This document shows positions 56,918 through 64,000 of a stretch of 64,000 nt of DNA, piece after piece (position 1 is the first letter of the stretch; every line of letters starts with the position of its first letter). The DNA lies in assembly GCA_945643635.1 (NCBI GenBank), contig CALZFC010000029.1:3341001-3405000 (forward strand), written 5' to 3'. Origin of the DNA: Allodiplogaster sudhausi. Taxonomy: Eukaryota; Nematoda; Chromadorea; Rhabditida; Diplogasteridae. The notes below the pieces were generated by a model. It did no database searches. It saw only the letters and a list, made by a program, of their open reading frames with translations, and had not been told where the DNA came from. The position numbers and the translations under genes are program-made.

Positions 56918-58026
56918 TAACTATTTCGATTTGTAGGAAAAAAATAAATAAATTAAAAAGAATCTGAAGCTCCAACCGAGTATCCATCGCCACCGAACGA
57001 GGGTGCGGGCGCGGCGAAGCCACCACCGCCACCGGTAGAGTATCCGCCGCCGCCGCCGCCGTAGGAAGGCGCCGGCGCCCGGAATCCGCCGCCGCCGCCT
57101 CCGTAGCTGGGCGCGGGCGCTGCGAAGGAAGACGCAGGAGCAGCGAAGCCACCTGCAGAAATATTATTATTTTATTTAAATTATTTATTTTGATTATTAA
57201 TAAAGATAAGTATTTTATGTAAAAACAGAAATTGCAAACTCTGCCAAAGGAGGAGGTTTTTATTTTTAATTAAGATAAGTTTTTTTAGGTAAAAAAAAAG
57301 AAATTGCAACCTCATCAGCCAAAGGAGGAAAAATGTACCTGAGCTATAACCGCCACCGCCACCGCCGAACGAAGGAGCGGGCGCAGCGAAACCTCCGCCG
57401 CCGCCGCTAGAATAGCCACCGCCTCCAAACGAGGGCGCGGGTGCGGAGAAGCCGCGGCTTCCGCCGCCACCGCCATAGCCACCGCCAAACGAGGGCGCGG
57501 GCGCAGCGAAGCCTCCGCCGCCGCCACCGGTAGCATAGCCGCCGCCGCCACCGAATGAAGGAGCGGGCGCCGGGAATCCTCCTCCTCCTCCATACGAAGG
57601 CGCGGGTGCAGCGAAGCCTCCACCGCCACCGGAGGAGTAACCGCCACCTCAATAAAAAATAATATTAAATTCAGGAGGTTTATCTGCTTTTTTTTTAAAT
57701 GAAGGCATAGATACGCAAAAACATATATACTATATATGTACATACATATGTATACGTTTCTAAAGCAGGCAGCTACGACGCATAGTACCTACGGCTCAAA
57801 GGAAACAAACTACAGCGAATTTTTAAGGAGAATGAAAGTCAAAAAGATTTGCGGCGGGACATCATTCATTACCTCCGAAGGAAGGCGCGGGCGCTCGGAA
57901 CCCTCCTCCTCCTCCGCCACCATAACCACCACCTCCGCCGCCGCCAGGAAGGGCATAGCCTTGCGAGAAGGCGCCAGGCGCCAGCACAAGTAAAGTCAAC
58001 GCGACGACACGGCCAGTAACTCTCAT
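56652..58026 (-). CDS. Secreted Gly-rich PAPSFGG-repeat protein
   Basis: Four exons join in phase: 58,026-57,873, 57,647-57,339, 57,152-56,977, 56,696-56,652; 227 aa. Residues 1-21 form a signal peptide (MRVTGRVVALTLLVLAPGAF, SQ). The rest is a repeat of APAPSFGGGGG, GYSSGGGGGF and FAAPAPSYGG units, ending GGYAVGR. It has no cysteine. Such proteins are structural: cuticle, eggshell or adhesive secretions of nematodes and arthropods. The repeat units are encoded by GCC-rich DNA that has probably expanded by slippage. The exact family cannot be named. Neighbouring spinster is on the same strand but 1.5 kb away. Confidence 0.85.
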
Positions 58027-58323
58027 GGTTTGTTGACGAGACGAGGGTTGACGAGTGCTCAAGCTGCTCCCTTGTCTTGGCTTTCCTGTCTCGGCCGGCT
58101 TTTATACGGAATGCCATTCAGTGATGATGCCATTACAACGAATTTGTTTGTGGCTACTACTTCTACTACTATATCAGTTTTTACGGGTGTTCATGTCGTT
58201 AGACATGCCACTAGCGCATATAATTAGACTTCTCAGAAAGCCAGAGAGACAGGGAGAGATAGAGAGAGAGAAAGAAAGAAAGAAGCGGAGAGTGAATGAG
58301 AAAAGGAGAGAGCGCTGATGACC

Positions 58324-58360
<37 letters not shown>

Positions 58361-58537
58361 TGAGACGGAGTTGCAGAGAAACTGCAACTTACAAGGAGGG
58401 CTCATTGCATCATCGTCTGGCATGATTTTTCCAGCGCATTCTGCCGTTGCAAAGCGATGGCTTTGGCAAACGTTACGAGAGAACAGAGAGCAGAACTCTT
58501 TGTGAGGAAAAGCTAATCAGAGAGAGAGAGAGAGAGC

Positions 58538-58584
<47 letters not shown>

Positions 58585-58641
58585 AGAGAGATAGGGAGGG
58601 AATGAGAGAGAGAAGTAGAGGGAGAGAAGGAGAGAGAGAAC

Positions 58642-58680
<39 letters not shown>

Positions 58681-59660
58681 GTGGGGGGACGAGTATTGCC
58701 TCTAGAATGTGCAACCTTGGCAGACCATGAAAAACTTGTTTGTCAACAAATTCATTCAACGAAGCATTAGTGACAATCAGCTAGAAGAATGTTCTAATGT
58801 AAGCACCAAATATAAAGTGCACGGATATAGCATGGGCTTAAATTAGGATAATCACCGAAAAATGATGTTTTCACAGTGTCTAGAGATAGTTGGACAGACG
58901 AAAGGGCGAATTCCCGCAGGCTGGGATAAAGGAACGTATTTTGTAAGATCTTAATGTTAGAAAACTTTTTTGCACCTAAATTTTCTTTTCGAACAAAAAG
59001 CAAATTATGTATATGCCTGTAGATCAGCTGCAGAGATTCAGATTCTGGAGTAACCCTTTTTTTCTCCCTATCTCTAAACGTTATGAACAACTTGATATTC
59101 TAGGGTTATATTTATTTATTTATTCGTAGGTTGGCATTCTATGGTGAGGCTATTGCATTTTAATATAACCATCGTATTGAGTTTAGGCCAATTCGATTAC
59201 TGAAAAGAACAGCCGTGTTTTTCATTTATTTTTTTAGCTATTGTTTGCCTATGAAAGTACATACATATGTATTTCTTAATGTATGTAACTCATGAATGGA
59301 CCCATTTGTGAAATAATGTTTGCAATAATTTAGACAATTCGGAGGATCCTGATTGAATATGCAAAGAAAAAAGGAAAGGCAGTTCTTGAATCTTCTTTGG
59401 AACTAATGTGAGCGTGAATGCGAAAGAGAGAGAGAGAGAGAGAAAGAATAAATAGAATGGAAAACGATGAGAGAGAACTCTTCGAGATAATGTGAACTTA
59501 CAGTTGTTGTCGACTTTCGCACGTATGTATGCACTCACTTTGTCCCTAAAGTGAAAGAAAGAAGCCAAAATGCACTTTCATCCAGTTCGTCAGCTATAAA
59601 AGTCGGCTAAATTCTCTCCATCGCTCTTCCTGAAGTCGCCTCCAGCTGCCCTTCCCTCTA

Positions 59661-59693
<33 letters not shown>

Positions 59694-59760
59694 GTCTCAC
59701 CACACTCTCTCACCCGCCCTCGCTCCCTCCCTTCCTCGACGAATGGCCGAATGTAATTAG
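58027..59760. other. Intergenic stretch with GA tracts
   Basis: GA tracts at 58,258-58,300, 58,325-58,360, 58,518-58,680 and 59,425-59,450; a CT tract at 59,660-59,695. The segment 59,735-59,760 (CGACGAATGGCCGAATGTAA) belongs to the degenerate dispersed repeat also seen at 34,070 and 34,205. No gene is supported. Confidence 0.5.
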
Positions 59761-61576
59761 AATGAAAAGCCGGAAGACGATGTGAAGACCACAAAAAGTG
59801 AGACGAATACAAACAAGGTTGCATTACTTTCTAATAATACGATTTTTTTAAATTGTAAACATTATAACAATTTTAGAAATCAAAATTTAATAACTATTTT
59901 AAAAAAAGAGAAAACTAAATGATAAAATAATTTTTTTAGAATGAGACGCCGGAGGATGGCCTGAAAAACGACCCCTTGCAGCAGGAAATTCTCCGTAAGA
60001 TGCTCAAGAGGCTCATGAAGCAGAAGAACTTTGGCAGCTACGTGAGAAAGCGCAACTTTTTATTAGCCAAGTTTCCCCGAATTCGCACTCGCAAATCATT
60101 ACTTCATTTGAACTTTTCATTTTTGCACTAATTCTAAACTTCCGCAAATATCTCGGCACCCTCCGCTTCGAAAGAAACGAGTTGTTTGCAAGGAATATGT
60201 TGAACTCGAATGGGAGCATGCACTATATATGATCTATCTATTTCTCTTGTTTCATTCTTTCTTTTACCCGGTACTCTTTCAGTTTCCCTTCAAGTACAAG
60301 GCCCAAAATTAGAACGTCCCACCGCGTCCCAGGAAACTAGTTTTTTGAAATGAATATGTTGAACTCAAGACGGAGTAATTACTACAAGAATGGAAATAAT
60401 AGAAGGAGAGTATGATCCCTCCTTCTCTTTCTTATTTCCATTCTTTTCATTTACCGTGCACTCTTGCAGTTTCCCTTCAAGTACAAGGATCTGCTGAAGA
60501 TCCTATGGCTCGCGAAGGACATCTTCGAGAGGGAGAGTCCCCTCGTCGAGATCCCCGCTCCCTGCATCGTGGCTGGCGACATCCATGGCCACGTTTGAAG
60601 GTGGAGGGCGATCGAAAAGAAAAAAAAAATTAGGAGAGATTTCAAATTGCCGCGGCACTTGGAACTCTCATTTACTCGTGCTATTTTTTTATATAAAAGG
60701 CTGTCTGCTGTTGGCGAAATTCTTTTAAACAATGCAAAAAAAGAAAGAGATGATTTTGCCTCTTTTTTTTTTTAGTTCACTGATCTCTGCCGCATCTTCC
60801 AGTCGTTTTCGACGGACGGAAAGATGGCATGTTTTATATACATATATGTAAATATAATTAACATATATATATATAAATATTTCTTCCATCGTTTATTTTC
60901 TTAAGCGACACTAAAAATCGACTATGATAATAATAATAATAATAAAATTTTTTTGGAAATTCAGGGAAGTTCACCTTCCTCGCCGACTACGTCGACCGCG
61001 GCAAGCAGTTGATCGAGTGCGTGATTCTGCTCTTCGTCATCAAGATCTTGTATCCGGCCAAGGTATTCTTTCTATTCTCTTATTTTCTCTAATCATCTTT
61101 TTAAAAAATTAAAAAAAAGTGGTATGATTTATTATTGTAATTTATTTGCATTATTATTTATTTGACCTACCGTAACCGTCATAGATCATGCTTCTGCGCG
61201 GGAACCACGAGTCGCAGACGATCAACCAAGTCTACGGATTCAAGGATGAGATCTTCGAGCGATTCCCTGTTGTCACGCCATGATTTTGGCCTTGAAAGTT
61301 TTCATGACCATTGTACAGCCTCGTTTCTCTAAATCACACGCTCTCTCGCCTTCAAGAAAATGGCGCGAATTCAAATGTGAATTTTGGGTTCTGTGAATCG
61401 ATGTCATTTTGCTTGTGTCGCAGAAGGATGAGGCGGCCGGTCTGTGGCTGCTCTTCAACGACCTCTTTGCCTATCTCCATCTCGCCTGCCTCATCCACAA
61501 CACCGTCCTCTGCACGCATGGCGGCATCTCGCCGCACCTCAACAGCCTCGACGATATCAGGAAGGTCAGATAATAA

Positions 61577-61622
<46 letters not shown>

Positions 61623-61694
61623 TAGGTCTTTCGCGGCAAGCACGACGAGGGCACCGATGAGGACTTTGGCTGCATCCACCGCAAGCGGAACTGA
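59761..61694 (+). CDS. PP1-like Ser/Thr phosphatase, truncated before the last metal ligand
   Basis: Exons in phase: 59,761-59,817, 59,940-60,041, 60,470-60,592, 60,776-60,830, 60,965-61,062, 61,185-61,271, 61,424-61,564, 61,626-61,694 (TGA). PPP phosphatases hydrolyse phospho-Ser/Thr with a two-metal centre. Present: GDIHGH (GDxHG), ADYVDRGKQ (GDYVDRG with the first Gly replaced), LLRGNHESQTINQVYGF (RGNHE) and VLCTHGGISPHLNSLDDIRK (HGG). After IRK the protein ends in VFRGKHDEGTDEDFGCIHRK, about 110 residues short of PP1, so the second metal histidine (the RAHQ motif), the substrate-binding tyrosine and the C-terminal strands are missing. It is probably inactive as an enzyme, or a remnant. 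The start codon is not found: the first two exons begin in phase 0 with similar words (NEKPEDDV, NETPEDGL). Nematodes carry many such PPP paralogues. Confidence 0.75.
60191..60491. repeat. Direct duplication carrying an acceptor and exon start
   Basis: AATATGTTGAACTC occurs at about 60,195 and 60,354, and the downstream end TTTCAGTTTCCCTTCAAGTACAAGG-like sequence at 60,276-60,302 and 60,464-60,490. The first copy has an acceptor plus the first 20 bases of the third phosphatase exon, then runs into non-coding sequence (CCCAAAATTAG). Confidence 0.75.
61290..61400 (-). repeat. GAATTCGCGCC-family element in a phosphatase intron
   Basis: Plus strand: AAATCACACGCTCTCTCGCC, TTCAAGAAAATGGCGCGAAT, TCAAATGTGAATTTTG. 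It is near-identical in layout to 46,500-46,560. It ends about 25 bases before the acceptor of the exon at 61,424. Confidence 0.7.
61579..61621. repeat. (AT)n microsatellite filling the last phosphatase intron
   Basis: The 61-base intron (61,565-61,625) is mostly AT dinucleotides. Confidence 0.9.
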
Positions 61695-61711
61695 GGGCGC
61701 TGAGACAATCG

Positions 61712-61801
61712 GAAGCCCCGCCCACTTTAAGAGAATGCCCCGCCCACTTTAAGAGAATGCCACGCCCACTTTAAGAGAATGCCCCGCCCACTGGAAGAGG
61801 A
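61712..61801. repeat. 22-bp tandem repeat after the phosphatase stop
   Basis: GCCCCGCCCACTTTAAGAGA is repeated four times (one copy GCCACG, the last CACTGGAAGAGG). It lies 20 bases behind the TGA, so probably in the 3' UTR. CCGCCCAC also forms the coding repeat at the end of PBDC1. Confidence 0.9.
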
Positions 61802-62142
61802 AGCTCCGCCCTCTACCGACAAGAGAAACCCATTCCACTACAACCCCCCTCCCCACTTCTTTTGAAATAAATTGGAGTGGCTGATATTGGTTAGCAGTTT
61901 TCCGGTATACATAAAAAAACAAAGTGGAAAACGGAAAAAGGCTAGGAAATTTAAAAAAAAAGCTTGTACTGTAACTAGGACTAGTTTTAGTTACTTTGAA
62001 TCCAAATCCTTGGTGGAGGGGGATATGAGAATGAGAGAGATAGAGTGAAAGAGAGAGAGTGTCAGACGGAACTCTCAAATACTTGCCGAGTGGAAGAGGT
62101 TGAATGTGTGACAAGATCGCGAAAGATTTGGATTAATTAGCC

Positions 62143-62213
62143 TCACAAGAGAACCTTGCTCTCGCTTTCGAATCATTCAAATGTTTGAAAGCGAAAGCAA
62201 GGAACTCTTGTGA
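62143..62213. repeat. 71-bp hairpin, 30-bp arms
   Basis: Arms TCACAAGAGAACCTTGCTCT... and its reverse complement ...CAAGGAACTCTTGTGA pair over about 30 bases with four mismatches; the loop is about 11 bases (ATCATTCAAATG). No gene in it. A small foldback element or a structured RNA. Confidence 0.8.
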
Positions 62214-62501
62214 CGCCTAGGCCCTCCAAGGCCCTAGCCTCCCTAGATATCAAAGTTGTTCAGCCACCCTTTGGGTACTCCAATCAATTAACCATCGTAA
62301 TTTGCACACATTTTGGACACCTTTCGCGGAAGGTCTGGGGAACATCGATTGGACAACCTAATTTGTATAAATTAGAATATTTCACCAATAATAATAATAC
62401 TGATTGTGAGGGAAACTTGCGACTTTACGATCAAATTATAGAAAAAAATTTCATTTGACTTTTTCAAAGTCAAATCAAAAAGTAGGGAAACCCTTGTTTC
62501 C

Positions 62502-62776
62502 CCTGCTTTCCGGCGGGGATTAGAAGGGATCTCCTTTCTTCACGCTCTTCGCGCGAATAGAAATGCCGTCTATTTCTCTTCCGAGATCGTCGAATAAACG
62601 TAGAAAAAGACTGAAAATTCTCTCTTGTTATCGATTTTTTTGCTCTAGAATTCTCAGTCCAACTTGTATGGTTTTTTTTTCAACTTTTATTCGACCTTGT
62701 TCCGTAACCAAAAGTGAATATATTCGCGCGAAGAGCGCGAAGAAAGGAGATCCCTTCTAATCCGCCGGAAAGCAGG
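62502..62776. mobile_element. Foldback element, 275 bp, 55-bp terminal inverted repeats
   Basis: Starts CCTGCTTTCCGGCGGGGATT and ends AATCCGCCGGAAAGCAGG. The arms run through AGAAGGGATCTCCTTTCTTC and GCTCTTCGCGCGAATA with only one or two indels. The centre is also symmetric (GTCGAATAAACG against TTTTATTCGAC; GACTGAAAATTCTC against GAATTCTCAGTC), so the whole element is one long hairpin. A MITE of unassigned class; no target duplication is evident. Confidence 0.85.
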
Positions 62777-63216
62777 CGAAAGAAATGTCTTCATTCCGTT
62801 CTGTTCGCGTTCCAAAGATGGACATTTCCTTTCAGTCGGTCAACGCCTGCAAATGTCCGCCGCTGTCTGTAGGTGTCAACTCACTCGCCAAATCACGGAA
62901 GACAGTGCACCCACCATGCAAAGATGTCAACACTTTTTTCCCTCTCATAGGCCGACTGAGAGAGAGAGATGGAAAGAGAACGAGAGAAAGAAAGTTTGGG
63001 ATTACGGGAGAGAGAGAGAGAGAGAGAGCGCGAGAAACCGAAAGCGTGAAAGAAAGAGAGCAATAGGGCGAGAAGAATTGTGCACGATTGAAACAAGGCC
63101 GTATGGGTAGACCTGTACCTACGACCGTGATACGCTAGAGTGATAAAGTGATAAAGGAAGTGGGCGTGGGCTATGGATGTACTCAATGTAGAAAGCCAAA
63201 TGGATCTCAATTGGCT

Positions 63217-63223
63217 AGACGCT

Positions 63224-63261
<38 letters not shown>

Positions 63262-63480
63262 TGAGAGAGAGAGAGAGAGAAATGGAAGGGAGGGACAGAG
63301 AGAAATGGAAGAGGGAGGGAGAGATAAAAAGAGAGAATGGGAGGGAGGGACAGAAAGAAATGGAAGAGAGAGAGAGAGAGAGAGAGAAATGAAAGGGAGA
63401 GACAGAAAGAAATGGGAGAGAGGGGGAAATGGATGAGGAGAGAGAGAGAAATGGAAGAGGTGAGAGATAGTGAGAGAAGG
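63217..63480. repeat. (GA)n tract with GAAATGGAAG insertions
   Basis: GA dinucleotides interrupted every 30-60 bases by AAATGGAAGGGAG or AAATGGAAGAG, so the tract has a higher-order repeat. A shorter GA tract lies at 62,957-63,060 and a CT tract at 63,640-63,740. The remainder up to 64,000 is AT-rich and shows no gene. Confidence 0.85.
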
Positions 63481-64000
63481 AGAGAAAGTGCTCTAAATTT
63501 GCGCAGATTGAGAGAAACAGGAGTGATATGTCCGAATGCCTAGACAAAAAAGCTGATATTGTTAAGAGTGAGCGTGTTTAAGTGGGCCATGCATTCTCTC
63601 TTTCACTCCTCACAATCAGTGTCTCAGTTTAAATTCTCTTATATTTCTCTCTTTCTGTCTCGCTCTCTCTTTCTCTCTCTCTTTTTCCTCTCTTTTTTTC
63701 TCTCTCTTTCTCCTTTTCTCTCTATCTCTCGTCCTCTCTGTTAGTTCAATTTTCACAATCATCTCTAACATGCTCTCTGTTATTAAATTCGGCAATCACC
63801 TCTCTCGCTAACATTCTCACTGCTTAATCGACCATTTCCTCGAATTCAGACGAGCATAATGATCTATTTCAGAAAGAATTTTTAAAATGTATTTTTAGTT
63901 TTCTTAAATTAAGTAAAAACAAAAAAAGTACATCAAATGACATTGAACTTTGCATGATTTTTTTTTGTAATACTTGAAGCTTTATGTCTTCAATTTAATT

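Noticed and set aside
57315..57743. 142-aa Ala/Val-rich minus-strand frame
   Set aside because: An alternative frame of the Gly-rich exon 57,647-57,339; the PAPSFGG frame continues in phase across all four exons.

Overview
This is a 64 kb piece of an animal nuclear genome. The genes have many short exons whose phases join cleanly, acceptors of the TTTCAG/TTTTAG type, AT-rich introns with TAATTAATTAA runs, and divergent copies of animal families. A nematode or nematode-like ecdysozoan fits best. That is an inference from intron style, gene families and dispersed-repeat motifs; no rRNA, tRNA or spliced-leader gene is present to prove it. The most visible property is dozens of long (GA)n/(CT)n tracts, which create most of the long spurious reading frames (Arg/Glu or Ser/Leu runs).

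Layout. 0.7-9.1 kb: a many-exon minus-strand gene with an N-terminal hydrophobic segment; I do not recognise it. 9.1-14.3 kb: GA/CT tracts and dispersed repeats. 14.3-17.8 kb: three plus-strand exons resembling the Pol III subunit RPC6 (POLR3F), interrupted by a 1.9 kb Mutator-like element carrying retrotransposon gag and integrase debris; the C-terminal exons are missing. 18.1-18.7 kb: a solo LTR with a 5-bp target duplication and an array of covarying hairpins. 18.8-19.3 kb: an intronless secreted Cys-rich protein (minus). 21.2-23.6 kb: PBDC1 (plus, 6 exons). 24.4-31.1 kb: nucleoporin NUP58 (plus, 16 exons, about 598 aa). 35.3-35.9 kb: a duplicate of the NUP58 last exon and 3' flank. 40.5-46.7 kb: an SLC2/GLUT-type sugar transporter (plus, 13 exons seen, first exon not found). 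47.8-48.4 kb: a two-exon Cys-rich secreted peptide whose stop codon lies inside a second LTR copy (48.4-49.1 kb). 49.3-50.6 kb: a small single-span membrane protein. 51.0-55.1 kb: a spinster (SPNS) lysosomal transporter (minus, 13 exons, 506 aa). 56.7-58.0 kb: a secreted Gly-rich PAPSFGG-repeat protein (minus). 59.8-61.7 kb: a PP1-like phosphatase that stops before the last metal-binding histidine. 61.7-64 kb: tandem repeats, two foldback elements and GA tracts.

The genes look like unrelated housekeeping and secreted functions, not a pathway. The unusual biology is in the repeats: an LTR whose internal hairpins keep pairing while their sequence changes; a Mutator-like element carrying retroelement coding debris; a short dispersed element with a GAATTCGCGCC core that recurs in introns near splice sites and next to gene starts; CT microsatellites serving as the pyrimidine tract of many 3' splice sites; and recurrent GC-AG introns. 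All gene models were built by eye from reading-frame continuity, splice consensus and remembered family sequences; no database search was run.
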